This document shows positions 35,701-50,700 of a DNA stretch of 64,000 bases, in pieces. Position 1 is the stretch's first letter. Each line of letters opens with the position of its first letter. Made by a program: the position numbers and the translations under genes. A model generated the notes under the pieces. The model was not told the origin of the DNA, ran no database searches, and worked only from the letters and a program-made list of their open reading frames with translations. Origin of the DNA: Buxus sempervirens (Eukaryota; Streptophyta; Magnoliopsida; Buxales; Buxaceae); the NCBI GenBank assembly GCA_947561395.2, contig OX387184.1, positions 12,070,205-12,134,204 of the forward strand, written 5' to 3'.

Positions 35701-38700
35701 ATTTGCAATGGAACCTTGGGGATTGCTTAGGCCGCTTGAAAAGTGAAATCGATAACATATGTCTTGGATCTGTTCTTAATTCTTTCATCCTATCTCCTGT
35801 CAAATATAATCTGATTCGAGATGGGATTTGTTTGAAGTTGTCAAAGAAGGAATCTATGCCAAAGGATTGGGGGGAAGAAGAGGCTCTGGAGAGCTTTGAA
35901 GATCCCAAGATTGAAACGGAGGATTTCTGCTGAAAATGATATATCTATATTTCTATTGATGTTTTGAAAGATGCTAAAGAGAACCAGTTTCATGTTTTGA
36001 TGCGATTATTATACTTTTTCAAGAAAATTCAGTTGAGGAATCCTTCAACTCCCCTTACCGATATTCAACATATCATTAAATGTACCATGGCACCATGTTA
36101 AACCAAAGTATTATCTGTTCAACTTATTTAACAGTCTTTTTTTTTTCAAATTTTAATATATATATTTTTAACTTTGGCATTACATGGACCTTAGAAGCTT
36201 CTTGATAAATCTTAATATATGTTTATTTGTTTACTTATTTTATGGATAACAGGCTACTTTATTGATGATAAAAATACACTGGAGAATAAGAATTTTGTTT
36301 TCAAATTAGGCGGCTGTATATGTTGGCAAAAGTATAAATGAGCTTAGCAATATAATATCACCTCCGAGGAGCTTCTTCATGCAAAAGTTTGGATTTTAAT
36401 CTATGTTGGTCAAATAAAACATTGACATCTTTGTATCACACTATAATTTGAGAAGTGAATCCAAAATGTGTTCATCTTATGTTTTTTTTTCAGAAGAAAA
36501 CATACAGTGTAGCAATGAACTCATTGATAGAACAGTCTTTTTTTTTCTAACACAATGAATCTTATTGCAAATAAGATTAGAGTTCATGTGAATAATCAGG
36601 ACCATCATTTTCTTGTGGCTCTCAACACTTAAGTTTTGCAACTTGGTTTCAAGTTACATGATGGATATGGGAAACCTCATTCTTACTTCCAATCGATGCA
36701 GGAACATTTCTATTCATTCTTTTGTCTTTTGAAAGTTTTATGGAGTTCTTTACACAATTATTGGTTCACAGTGATCTGTGAACTTTGCTCTAATGTCAAC
36801 TGATGTGGATGTGGACATAAATTTAGATAAGAAATTTTGTAATAATCAGCAAGCTAAGGCAAGAACTGATATCAATCAACTCTTGAGCATTGGCTGGTTC
36901 TCGAGTTCCTCTGGTTGGAACACCAATATATGATGGTTTAGGATTGAATTAAATAGTAACTTCCTGTAGATTCCTTTTCATAGAGGGAAATTGTTTCCCA
37001 TAATCTTAGTCGAGATACAAATTTTTATCTTATGATTATATAGTTATTTATCCTTCTTTATTAAAAAAGATATGAAAACCCTTTGGAGTAAGGTTTTTGA
37101 GTTGTATTTAATGATTCTTCAATGGTTTATATGTTACTGTTCCATCTTCCCTTGACAATAGAATGTATTGCCTGTCCTCAGGCGAGCAAGGTGAGCATCT
37201 TGGAGCAACTTTGGAAGGAGGGAAGTCTCCTGAAGTTAATCTTCCATTTCATGAATCTCTTGAAACTGAAAGTCCAGTTGTTGACTCGACGGATCTTCCA
37301 GAGGTTCGTTGATATGGTTATTATTTCTTATTGGTGTTTTTTACTTCTTGAGGTTACCACTTTTTTCTAATCACATTTTTAAATTTTGATGCTCTTAGAA
37401 AGGATGTTTTCAGCATCTCATGCTATCCTATAAATGATTCCAACTCAGTTATTCCTTCATTCTCAGTTGTTTGAAAGTGTAATATTAAACATACTGAGGG
37501 ACACCTCGTGTTTAAATAAAGTAATGAAAAAGAATCCATGAACTACTTGTATGTTCTAGCAGAAATTATAAGTGATGACAGAGGGATGCCCTTGCAGCAT
37601 ATAAGGCACTGACCTCTGAATGTATACACCTGCTACCTTATCTCCTATACCTATGAGATGAGATGACAGATTTTGTACATGATATGGCAATGATACACAA
37701 TATAAGAATTGTTTGAACCAATATTTGCGTACACATATTTACTGTCTGACAATCGATCAGTATTTTTAGAAATAAAGGAGAATTTTGTCCAACTGATGCT
37801 CCTAAAAATAATTAGTATGGCTGAACGAAACTTTGGTTAGTTATTCATAATTTCATATGAGACAAGCACAATATGAAATTTCTTCTTAAAGAATGAATAA
37901 CATACTGATATTAGAAATGAAGTAGTATTGGGCCCAACTGGTTTTAAACAATAATCAAATTTAACTAGGGCAACTTTGATTTGATTTGATTTGATTTTTC
38001 ACATGGCACATGCACAATATGGAATCTTTTCTCATACAGTTGCAAAATTTGGGCATGGTATGGGGTTATGCTGTTTCTCATGGCTAACTGGCTCCTAAAT
38101 TGTGTTAGATGTAGGACATTTTCTTTACTAGGAACAAAAAGCATAATAATGTGACAACTTGTCATATTTGTGACACTATTCATATGTTTGTGTGTGCGTG
38201 TGCGTTTGTGTGTTTTTTTTTTCCATCATATTGCAAGCAATAAGTTTTCAAATTTCTATGGATTCTTTTTTCACATGTAGCAGGGCAAACCCGAGGTTCT
38301 GCAAGTGCCATTCAATTGTAAAGTTGAGAGTCTTGAGACATCATTGCCGATACTGTGTATAGAAGATGGAGTGGCGATATTACGGTTCTCTGAAATTTTT
38401 GGTGTTCGTGAGCCCTCGAAGAAAAGGGAGAAGAGGAACCGTCGATACCCAATTCCCAGAGGTATATGGTCCCATGTGATTTTGGAATTTCTCCCTGGCT
38501 TGATATTCCTACCAATGATGATATTTATGGTAACAGAACTGATGGCATGGGGGATCTCTTTCAGGCTGTGATGTTTGCTTGATGTTTTTGATATTAATTG
38601 CTTCAAGATTTGAACCAGCATTAATTGCCATTTTTCTGGTTTGGGATGTTTATAATATTGATAAGCTCCTAAATGTTTATATGTGATATTCTGCGGACAT

Positions 38701-41700
38701 TGTACTTATATTTCTTTCTCCTTGTTTTTATTCTGGATATTTTTGTAACTTAATTTCTCTGTCATTTTTAAATTCTTCCAGAGAGGTATAAAGCCATGAA
38801 CATTTGTGATATTGTTGAAGAGGATGAAGAGGCTTTTCTAAAGGGTTCTACTCAAGGTTTTTATGCTATAAAACATGCACATGTAACTCAAGATGATAAT
38901 TCATTAGCAGTGGATAGTGATAATATCGCAGAAACGTTTGGCACATATCAAGGGATTGGAAGGACACCCACTCTGGTTGATGATCAAAGGAAAGACTCAT
39001 GTCTTAGTGCCGAGCCAATGAAGGATGGTGTGACAGTAGATCTGTCCGAAGGATGGAGGTCACCATCATGTCCTCAATTTTACCCTCTTGAACAAAAAGA
39101 CTGGGAAGAGGAGATCATTTGGGGCAATTCTCCGACAGGAAGTAGTGGATCCCTGGAGAGTTGTGTAATTTCTCAACCTGAAACTGGAGTTCCTACTGGA
39201 ACAGAAACAGAATTGGAGTTTGGACCAAAGAAAATTAGGTCGGAGCCACGGACAGAACCAGATGAGAATGATCATAGTCTTTTCTTGCATGGCTGTCCAG
39301 TTTTAGTGGAGCCCCTTGGCTCGAGAACTTCTACGGATTCAACAAACCTTTCATTTCCAGAAAGGAATTTTCATCCCCAACTTTTGAGGTTGGAATCACG
39401 ATTGGAAACAAATTCATCAAATTACTCAGAACTAAGAAAAGAAAATGCCAGTGAAGAGCTCTTCCAAAGTGAGGTCATAAGGCGTTTCCGCAAACTTTCC
39501 ATGTACAACATGGACATGCTAGAGGGATCTTGGTTGGACAAAATTATTTGGGAACCAGACAAATTTGTTTCAAAACCAAAGCTAATTCTTGATCTTCAGG
39601 ATAAGCAGATGCTTTTTGAAATATCGGATAGCAAGGATAATAGGCATCTTTGTTTCCACGCGGGGGCAATGATAGTAACTAGTTCCATGAAGTCCAATGG
39701 TGGCGATTCGTTTGATTTACCTGGTCAAGGGGGGGTATCTGTTGGGCGATTCAATATTTCAAATGACAAGTATTATTCAAACAGGAAAACTTCTCAGTTG
39801 AAATCACATTCAAAGAAACGTGCTGCTCATGGTGTGAAAGTCTTTCATTCAATACCTGCCTTGAAGCTACAGACAATGAGACCAAAGTTAAGCAAGTAAG
39901 AACAAGAGCTGTTCCTTCTCAGTGATGCTTTTATTTTTTTGTCGCAACTATGAGTTTTTTACACCAAAAGAAGGCCTTCTAGCTTATTTACATTTTCATT
40001 TCATTTAGAAGCATCTGGTTCCATTTGTATATTGTTTGTAGGAAAAGGTAACCAGTATGTTTCTTCAATGTGTTTGAGTTGGATGTGAAGTTTAAACTCT
40101 TTTATAAATTATATTAGTCAAAATTTTGCTGCATACTTCTTTACCATTCATTTTGTATAGAATAGTTTCTTCTGGAGTTCCATTGGATAACTTTCAGGTG
40201 TCAGAACTCCATTTAAGGACTCAGCCAACCCAGTGTGTTTCATTTTTGTCGAGGGAGGAAAGTAGAGACCAACCTGTAATTTTGTCAGCTGCAATCACTT
40301 TACCATGTCTTCTTGTTGGTTGTTTATGAATAGTCAATAGACATACCAGTTAGGTCCATCATTTGATGTGTTTGACCCCCATTCATGGACATAATAAGAA
40401 CTGTAAACTGTTCATTCTATTCATTTACATCTTGAATATCTGCTTACATAAACTGCTATATCATATCTTGTAGCAACCTTGAATCTTTTGTACCCCAATA
40501 TTAGTAATAACTGTAAAACAAAACAAACTTGTTTTGAGCCTTGTGAACAGCTGTTTTCTCTAGATATATAGTTCTCTCTCTGTTCTAGATGTATTTTAAA
40601 ACAGTAAATAAATAAAATTTTCTTACAGCATGATAACGCTTGATTGGACTGAAACTGTTCACTGGCAAATTACACAGACCAATTGTTCAACCTTCAAATA
40701 ATTTTACATATTGAATTAACCTAGTCAATATGCCAGGATTTGGTTGAATTGACCTTGTGATATGGCTCTTCTGACTTCAAAATAGAAGTTGGAAAATGGA
40801 AATAACTGCAAAAATGTGACCAAAAGATATTTAGTAATGAGAGGAGTTGATTGTTTTGAAATTATATTATAATGTTGCACATTATAAGGACCTTGGTGAT
40901 GTGTTGTTGAATTGCTCTGAGATGTTTGCTTTGTTCTAAACATTTTGAATGCCCATGCTTTTAAAAGTTGCAACTTGTCACAATACAAGGCATCTGCAGA
41001 TTATCGATTTGTGAGTTAGCTTCCGCCTTCTCCATTTCTCTTTGTATGATGTCTTTATTTGTTCTAGAAAATTATTTTTTTGATTGGTAATAAAATTATA
41101 TTATATTAGAATATTAAAAAGAAAAGGTACACGAACCGTGTACCATCATAAGCCACAAAACTCAATCCCCCCAAAGATAGAGCAGGGATTGAGAGAGCAA
41201 TACTAAAATCCCAACATTTCTGAAAATAATTCACAGGACAAGAAATCCTCAAGCTGAACATTAAAAAATGTAGATATCTGAGAAGACCACCAATATAGTA
41301 GCTTTAACACCCTCACTTCCAGCCTCGCAAGCCTAATCTCCTTGTTCCTGAAGATCCTCCTATTCCTCTCCCCCCAAATTAGCCAGCACACTGCTGCTGG
41401 AATCATATTCTAAATCTTTGATTGGTTAGTTTTCCCTTTCTTCCAACCCCAAGTCACTACGGCATGGCTGAATTTTTCAGGTTGGACCGAAGCCAAATCG
41501 AGCTTCTTCAACATACCATTCCAAATTTTACTGGTTGCTGGACAGTGCAATAATAGATGATCCACACTCTCTTCAGAACTTTTACACATAACACATCTAT
41601 TCGGGATATGCCAACCCCTACTCTTCAAATGATCCACAGTATCTTTTTTAGACTTGCTGTCCATAGAAAGAAGCCTATCTTCAAAGGTACATGACTGTTC

Positions 41701-44700
41701 CAAGCTAATCTGACCCAACTATGATCTTTTCCTTTGCTGACTACAGCTTTGAAAGCCGACTTGACTGAAAACTGACCTGACTTGTCTTCCCTCCATATTC
41801 TAGCATCATCATTTAGAGACAGCTTAGCTCCATACACCAATTGCAGCATCTCGTATAGCTTCTCCAGCTCCCAGTCAAACAGATTCTTCTAAACTCTGTG
41901 TTCCATACAGCTTCAGAGTTTCATCGATTAAGAACTTTGCTGACACTAGAATACTGATTTTTGCTGATTCTAAACAAGACAGGTAGTTTGTCTTTAAGGC
42001 TCTGGGCGTCACACCATATGTCTTCCCAGAATTTAATTCTAGTCCCAACCGCATATCTGCAACACTTCCTTACTTCAGGAGCCAACTTTGATATAGGTCT
42101 CCACAAACTTCCTTAAAAAATTTGTTCTAGAAAATTATTACAACAAATTCAGTCTGTTTTTTTTGTAAGGAATCCAGCTAGTTTCTATACTGCGTAGTAC
42201 ATGTGATTAGTGAACTGTATCTTGATACTGAAACAGTAACGGAACACAGAAAATTATGTATTTCTTACGTGTAAAAAGCTTAGGTGCAATATTACACTGT
42301 TTTTGGTACTAATTTATGTGGTGTTGTTAATGGTGATTGTTTGGGTACTTCGGTGATCGAGCAATTGTTTGGGGATTATGTGCATGTAAATCATTTTTGA
42401 CCGAGTCCATGTTCTTTTTAGCTTTTTGATCAAATTATGTACCTTTTACAGCTTTAACAGGCACCTCCCTAGGTCTTCATTTAACATAGCAAAAAGTCCT
42501 AATATATTTTGTTTCATCTTATTTCCTATTTAGGCTACTGTCAGACATTTTTTCTCAACATGTTCTTGCCTGCCTTATCTTTCTTAATCTTGTCATTCAT
42601 TGATCTTAACATTTTCGTTGTGGCAAAAATATTTGGTCTATTGCATTGCCTCACTTTTTATTAGTGGAAGATTCTATGGATAGATAAGAGAAGAGGATTG
42701 ATGTATTATTCTCTTGTCTTTTTTTTTTTTTGATGAATATAGTAGATGTGTGTGCATATATATATGTGTGTGTGTGTATGAAAAAGTGAATAGTAACTAG
42801 TGTACAATCAAAAGCACAAAAAACTCTCTACAAAAACCTCACAATCCCCACCAACCCCAAGAACACAAAAAGCATCAACAAATACTATGACACACCACAG
42901 TACAACGGATAACCACACGTGTCCTCCCCCCATAGACCTTAATCCAAAGCTGAGCGAGCCATTCAACTTCAGATCAAAAGCATAGCTTACTTCCAATCTC
43001 CTAAATCATGTGACTGATAAAAAAATTGTTAGGCTGGTTAGTCTCTTGTCCTTTGGGCAATTTGGTGTGAATGAAATATGAGGGTATTTGATTGATAAAA
43101 AAATTGAAGGATATCACTTGGTCTATTGTGGTTTTATTCTATTGTTCTTAAAGGTGGTTGCCTAGATTCATCAAAAAAAATAAAGGTGGTTGCCTAGGGG
43201 AAGCAACTAGGGGTTTATTTGAGCACCTAGTTGATGCTTGGCTAGTCATGACTTTGGGCGAAACAATTGTTAGGCTGGTTAGTTACTTACTGTTTTTTGT
43301 CCGAGCTATTGAACTTGTAAATTATAACATAAGGTAATAGTATAAGAAATTATTAACAAGAAAATACTAATTAAGTTGGCGATTTTAACTTGAATTTGAA
43401 TTAGTAACACCTTTTTTTGTATGTAAAAGAATTTGCTAAATTAAAGAGGAAGGAGTAGGTATCCAAAAAACTAGTAAAGGCCCTATGAATAATGAATATT
43501 GTATAAAATCAAAGGAGTACATAGTTGGAGGTACCACATGTCAAAAACCATCTCCCTAACTCAAGAAAATATGGATCATCACCACACACTGGATACACTG
43601 AATTATTAATGATAATACACCCACAAAGACAGAAATATACTCAGTACACCAACACTCTCCCTTAACTCAGTAGCAACTCCGCCCACTCCCCTGTTGGAGA
43701 CCCAACATATAACACGTTTCTGGAAGTCCCAAGCTTGGCGAGCCGATTTGCAACTGAATTAGCCCCTCTAGACGCATGACTAAACGAGGCATTCAAATCA
43801 CGTGCCAGTGATCTTGTCCTCTTGAAGAAATGGTAGCCAATGTCCTTCTATGCATCCATCTGATAATCGTAGCTGGATCCCCTTCCATAAGTTACTCTCT
43901 CTTTCTCTCTCCTTAAATTAGTCGTTGTTGCCCTATGATTTTGGTTATTTTCTTACTCTTCTTATTTTTGCTAGTAGCCTTCTCTGACCATCTCCCCCCT
44001 TTCTTTACAATTGATCTACTGACTAAATTATTTCTTTTTCATTTCTTACTAATTCCCAGCCTGCCTTCTCCCTTTTCCACTCTCCATAATCTATTAATTA
44101 CATTTTCCCCCTTTTTCTTGGGTTATCTGAGCTGTATACCTTCATTCCTTGATATCAATTCTCTCGTTATTTTGTTCTTGTGATAATGGATTCTACATTC
44201 TTTATTTGTGTTATTTAATTAGAATTTTCGAAACTTTTTTTCTCTTTTCTCTCTCTTATTAATTTTTTTTTCAAGAATGGTGCATCGTCATATTATGATT
44301 AATTGAGATATTGTTTTGAATTTTAAAAACTAAAATTGCATGAATTCTCATAAAGGCATGCAATAAATGTTACATCTTGTCCGGTGATTTATTTACGAGA
44401 TTGTGTTATAATTCCTTATCCTAACTTTTGATTAATATTCAGCTCATTTGAAGTTTCTCGTGTTTAATATGTTGCTGATTATCGCATTGGGATATCTTCC
44501 TATGTAGCATTTATATTGTTTATTTTTGAGAAAATGTTGCATATGTTGCTGTTCAACTTGCTGTAAAGTACTTAAGAATCATCTAAACTAAATAACTCCA
44601 GGTCTTGTGTGGGCAAACCATGCTGTATACCAATTTGATGCTTCTAGGATAATGTTATTGCCAGGTTTTAAAGGTCTGAAGTGTCTCTTTGTCTGATATC

Positions 44701-47700
44701 ATGAGAGGATAGAGCATTTGTACACTCTTCAACCATGTGGGCATAGCATAAGGTTGTATGGCCCCCCAAAAAATAACAACAATAACAATACAAAAATAAC
44801 AAAATGCTTACCCGAGGTAGTTTGAGTTGGCGACATGAATCTGCTTCTCCATCCTATCCATTGAAAGCCATATCTTCAGTTTGATTGTAAGCATCCACAC
44901 CCTTCTTTATTTACTCCGTCCAACTTCCTTTTGGTCTTCCTCTTGCCCTCTTAGGGATGTATGTTGCCTCCCTTGAAATGGATTTGTCAAGCTGAACATA
45001 AATGGAGCATCTATTGAGTTTTCGGGCCCATCTAGAGTTAGTTCAAAAGTCAGAGTGGACGTGTACGACATGCATTATGCAAGCTGAGATTCATGAGGTT
45101 ATGATTGGCTTGACCGAGGTGATGGGCGAATGAGATAATTTCTTCTAGGTAGACCTGGCAATGGGTCAGGCTCGGGTGGATCATAAGTGGGTCGGTTCGG
45201 ATTATTGTCGGGTTGGGAAAACCCAAAACCGAACCCAACCCGCCAATAAACCCGATTAATATTTTTTTTTATTTTTAAAATTATAAAAAGATCCAATAGA
45301 AATGAATGTGAATTAGTGATACAATTTAGGGTTAAACAGGTCATTATCGTGTAAAATCAACTCAATCTTTTCTAAATTACTTTTTATCTGCCTGCATTAT
45401 TGGGTTAAACGAGTCATTATCAGGTTATATTTGGGTTGACTCAAATACGAACGGGTAACTAAATCTCAAAACCGACCCAACTATTACACAGGTCAACCCT
45501 AACCCGTTTATTCGGGTGGGTTGGGGGGTTGGGTCGACTTTTTGCCTGGTATACTTCTAGGTTATTTTTGTACAATGTTAATTTCTTGATCTATTATCTT
45601 TTGTTGTTGACTGAATCTGAATCTCTGTACTTTATTTAATTGAACTTATGTTGAAAGTACATCGGTTTTCATAGTCATTTTATTTTTCTATTCATATTAT
45701 TTCTGTCCCATCTGAAATGATCCGCATTTGTTTATTTATTTTATCTGTGTTCTGTATTTTTGTTTGATAGCAAAGATATTGCTAATTTTCATCGTCCAAA
45801 AGCTCTATGGTATCCTCATGACAATGAGGTTGTTGCCAAAGAACAAGGAAAGCTTTCTACTCATGGACCAATGAAAGTTATATTGAAGAGCTTGGGAGGG
45901 AAAGGGAGTAAGCTTCATGTGGATGTTGAGGAGACCATTGCTTCCGTCAAAGCAAAATCATCAAAAAAGCTAGGTTTGTTATCTTTCTAGTGCATGCTAC
46001 GAATGAGTTGACTTGTTGTTTTTCACTCTAAATACGTTGACATGAAATCTCAGTTGTTACTTTTTATTTATTATTTTATGGTTTTTGGACATTATTCTTA
46101 GGATTATTTCTTATATATAAGCTTGCTTTTGCAGACTTCAAACCTTCTGAGAATGTTAAAATATTTTATTCTGGAAAGGAGCTTGAAGACATTAAATCTC
46201 TTGCTGCTCAAAATGTTCGACCAAATTCGTTGCTTCATCTTGTGCGCACCAAAATACAATTGTGGCCAAGGGCACAAAAGTTGCCTGGTGAAAATATGTC
46301 TTTGCGTCCTCCAGGGGCATTTAAGAAGAAATCTGACCTTTCTGTGAAAGATGGACATGTTTTCTTAATGGAGTAAGTAATGTTCAAGGATTTCTTGGTT
46401 TTTAAGGTTCATTATTTGGATGCTATGATTATGGACACTTCTAAATTAGTGAATACCTGTATTCGACATGTTTCTAGTTCCGACTCAATATAACTTCCCA
46501 AAAGAAGTTCCATGTGGATAAATTGACACTATTAAATAAAAACAGAAAAAGAAGATGAGAAAGAAGGAGAAGACAGAAGGGGAGAAGAGGGTGGGGGATG
46601 TTCTTGCCTTCTTCTCCCATTGCTGTCGACTTAGGCTGATGGAGAGAAGGAGATCGTCGTCGTGACCTGAGAGGAGAGGGGCGAAGGGGAGGGGCAGGTG
46701 TGGTCGTTGTGACCTGAGCTCATCATGACCTGGTTGCCCCTCTCTTCACTTAAGTAGATGTATAAATATTTTACCATCAGACTAGCTTGTTCAATTATTC
46801 TTGGTAGCTCAGGGAATTGGATGAGTGTTTTTTATGATGACATGGATATCCTTGAACCATATGGAATTACAGGAGATGACTTTGATTAAAGTAAATTGGT
46901 TAGTCAGCATCGTTGTTAAACAATTGAGACCAAATTTACAACATGCGTCAACTTCTAATTCTGTTATGGATGGTCCCAGCAAGATTTTGGTGATTGGAGA
47001 ATGTAGGATGAGTAGGCTACTCAAGTTTCAAGGACTTTCCAAATGGGAATAATGGGTGGGAAGTGGTTTCTGAGGGCCATGCGGAGGAGATTATAGTTTA
47101 TAATAGACTAGGACGTGGGGAATTCATAGAACATGTGGTCCATGTAGAGTTGGGAAGGCTGGCAAGCTTGAGCCAGTGTAGAAATGGAATGCAAACTATA
47201 AGAGTAGAAGTAGAGCTTGTCATCATAGGAGGCCAAGGTCTTGAGTGAGCACTCTTACTTAGAAGATTTACTCTTTTCTAGTATTCCAGAAACTGAAGAC
47301 AGATGTGTGACTGATAACTATTGTGGCCCATAATGAGAGTTGGAGTTTGTGAATACTGTTGGTTGTCAAATGAGTTGGAGCAGCTATAATTCCTCTGGTA
47401 TTTTCTTGGCATGCTCAATGGTATGATTCAGCCAGGCCCAGATGTTTGAGTGTGAAATAATGTTCTCAACAAAGCTATTCATTAATTTACTTATCCGATC
47501 TGTCAATTGCATGTTGCTGACTATCTTTGTTAATTTCATTTTCAATAAATTAGATGACAGCAATTTAATTAATTAAATTTTTTTTAGGCCAAGGTCCTGC
47601 TTCTCTTTGACTTGTTTGTGATCTTGGCAGGTACTGTGAAGAAAGACCTCTAATTTTAGGAAATGTTGGAATGGGTGCAAGGCTTTGTACCTATCATCAA

Positions 47701-50700
47701 AAATCTGCCCCAGATGACCAAACTGCCTCATTGTTGCGGAATGGAAGCAGAATTCTAGGAAGTGTTCTCACACTTGATCCTGCTGATAAATCTCCTTTTC
47801 TTGGGGATCTAAAACCCGGTTGTAGCCAGTCATCTTTAGAAACTAACATGTATAGAGCACCCATATTTTCCCATAAGGTTCCCTCAACTGATTACTTGTT
47901 GGTTCGTTCTCCAAAAGGAAAGCTTTCTCTTAGACGAATTGACAGAATTGATGTTGTTGGACAACAGGTATGTTAAACTGTTTACTTTTCCTTAAGAGGA
48001 ATTGACAGAGTAGATGATGTCGAATACATCTCCTTTGTTATCATGTACTTAGTGTTCTTTATATTAACACATTGGGTATTCTTTGATGATTTGTTCAATG
48101 ATTGGTAATGTGATGATAGTAAACATCTCTTTTTCATGCTTTTGTGGTTTTCCTTATTTATATAGTTTGGGATTTTCTGTGTGTGTTTTGTTTTGGGAGG
48201 GAGGGGGGATGGGTTGGGCCCTTGGGGTATATGAAACATAAATTTATTTCATTTTCTGAGAAGAAAATTATAAAAGGGGCCAATGTTTTCCCTGGATCAG
48301 CTTTACATGTCCCACCCTACAAGACTGATGAATCCCTTTTATACGTAAAGTCATGGTTAGATATATCAGGCAATTCTTGTGGAACATAACAGCAACTCAC
48401 CAACTTCTATCTTATCTATTTATAAAGATGTAGTATCTTCATTTTGCTAGAAAATATATCCTTTCCTTCCACGAAACTATATATTAAAGGGAATAAAGCT
48501 TCATAGTACATTTATATGGCTGCAAATGTACCTTCTGACCAATAACTGAACAGCTTTGTTGCCTTCGTCGCCTAGAGCCTTTAGTTTTTATATTGCTACT
48601 GTGCACATTGTATCAGATTAATAAAATTGATTCTGATGTATTGAATACTGATTGCTTTCTGTTGAATTATGTTTTTTGAGCCAAATTGGGATATGCTACT
48701 TTTGGTTAGAACCAAAGAGATATCTGTTTGCTAAAACCTCTATGTTTCTTCCCTTCTGTTTTTATCAATTCATTGTTTCTAAATTTTCATGTTAGTGAGA
48801 AGACCCAGAATATCTTCATTAAGGTTAATACAGATAAAGCGGAAAATTTGTCAAAGCTCTAATTGTCATTGTATTCCTATTGTAACTGATTGGTTAAATA
48901 AAAAAACCAAGTCCATGATTCAAAGTAATTGATACTGTTTTATATCCTAAAATGTGTATTGAATTGTATAAAGAGTCTAATGCCGTACAATTAGGTGCTT
49001 CTGATGTTTATATTTAGCACAGGCTAGCGCCTCAGTCGTTTCCCATTTATATAAGCAAATTAATAATTAGAAACAACAGAATTAAGGAAAAAAAATGATG
49101 AAAATAAGGAAGAAAGCCTAATTGTACAGTACAATAAAGCTCAGAAAAGACTTTAAAGTATTAGGTGTATTACGTCCTTGGAAAGTCTATTTCACTACAA
49201 TAGTAGGTGTATTGCATACTTGGATGGACTAAACGGTGATAATTTTCCAACATTAGTGATCCAGCAGCAAATATGGTAAATTGAAACATTTATAGGGTGA
49301 TACTCATCACTGAATCTACCATACAAAATCCAAACGCTGGTTGCTACTGCAATTCTTTCATTAACATTGGACCTAAGTCAGGTCCCTGTTTTCACCTACT
49401 CTTCTTTATCGTACATATCATTAGGTTGTTGTTGACTACAGCTTTTATTCTCTTTCCCCTTTTTTTGCATAGATTGGTGTTTTTGATTCAATTTGCATCT
49501 TGCAAAGCTAGAGGTTTTGGTAAAAATTTTCAGCGTTTATGATGTTTGAGGATGGAACTTTTGAAAACAAAGTTGTTAAACTAGTTTTAGACCATGGTTC
49601 ATTTCAGGAGCCCCACATGGAAGTAATTTCCCCTGGGTCAAAAGGTCTGCAAACATATATTGTGAACAGACTGTTGGTGCACGTGTACCGTGAGTTCCGT
49701 GCTACTGATAAGCATGGATATATTCCTTGCATTCGAGCCGATGAGCTGTCTGCACAGTTTTCAAACCTATCGGAATCATTTATTCGTAAAAGATTGAAGC
49801 ACTGTGCTGATTTACAGGTAGGCTTGGGTTTTCATATTACGTGTCTTCTATGAATATGGTGCTTTGTCACTTCAACAGCCAAGCATCCTCTTGTTCAATG
49901 CACTGTTTATGGGTTTTTTCTAATAGTTATTTGGTTCTCTTTATTAATTTGGAAAGTTTTCATTGTTTATCAACCCAACAGAGGGTGTCAAATGGACAGG
50001 TTTTTTGGTTTATGAGGCGTAATTTCCGCATTCCATTGGAAGAAGAACTGCGGCGGTTGGTCACACCAGAGAATGTGAGTGTTCCTCTATGGTATCAATC
50101 CTTCTTTTTTTTTAATTTTTTTTGGGATACAAACCAACTGCAATCATGTGAAAGGTTAGAAACAATCATATGGAGTTGGGAAAATCCCAGAAAGAAAAAT
50201 CATATGGAGTTTGGAAAATTCCAAACTGAATTGCTTATGTATAAATCTTTTGTCAATTGTAAAATGATAATTTTGAGAATCATATACCCTCAGAAATTTT
50301 CCAATTTATTATTTTCTGCTATTGTATAGTTAACTGTTTGTTTTTTTTTTAATCCGTGTTTATAAAGGAATAAGAAAAGGCATTGTAGGTGGCAACATTT
50401 TTCATGTATCCTATTTGCGAAATTATTTAAGCCAATATTATATGTCCCCATTATCTTTTTTGGCGAAATTTACAGCAATGGCCATAAGCACACACAAACT
50501 ATCCAGGTCAATTTTCATATTTGTTCTAGCTTCTATTGTCATTTTATGTTACCTTTTATAATTTTTAAAAGTTATAAATTTTAGGAAATAAATAATTTCT
50601 TAATGGATAAAGATTAAGAGTAAAGAGGAGAAGAAGGTGAAGAGAAATAGAAGAATTGAATGGAATTGATGGCTGTCTTGTTTGAAAGTCCTCTTATCTT

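Larger units (their letters stand above)
27746..37181 (+). other. TAF1 intron 5 (9.4 kb) with nested transposons
   Basis: This is the longest intron in the window. It holds an RTE-type LINE tail (about 29095-29520), a 3.2-kb hAT element (32069-35283) and an unidentified open stretch (35627-35933). The remainder is AT-rich and unassigned. Phase 1 on both sides agrees with direct joining of exons 5 and 6. Confidence 0.7.
39896..45770 (+). other. TAF1 intron 8 (5.9 kb) with LINE and MITE insertions
   Basis: The phase-2 donor (gtaaga) and acceptor (gatag) join AA to C, restoring [19 protein letters not shown]. It contains an antisense LINE insertion (41077-42120), an antisense LINE tail (about 43430-43890) and a hAT-type MITE (45150-45553). 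The block at 44690-45060 is repeat-like but unassigned. Confidence 0.75.

Noticed and set aside
44690-45060. A repeat-like block in TAF1 intron 8
   Set aside because: It looks transposon-derived by composition, but I could read no protein motif, terminal repeat or duplication that assigns it.
49841-50329. A 162-codon + frame around TAF1 exon 13
   Set aside because: Only 49982-50074 matches TAF1; both sides are intron that happens to stay open.
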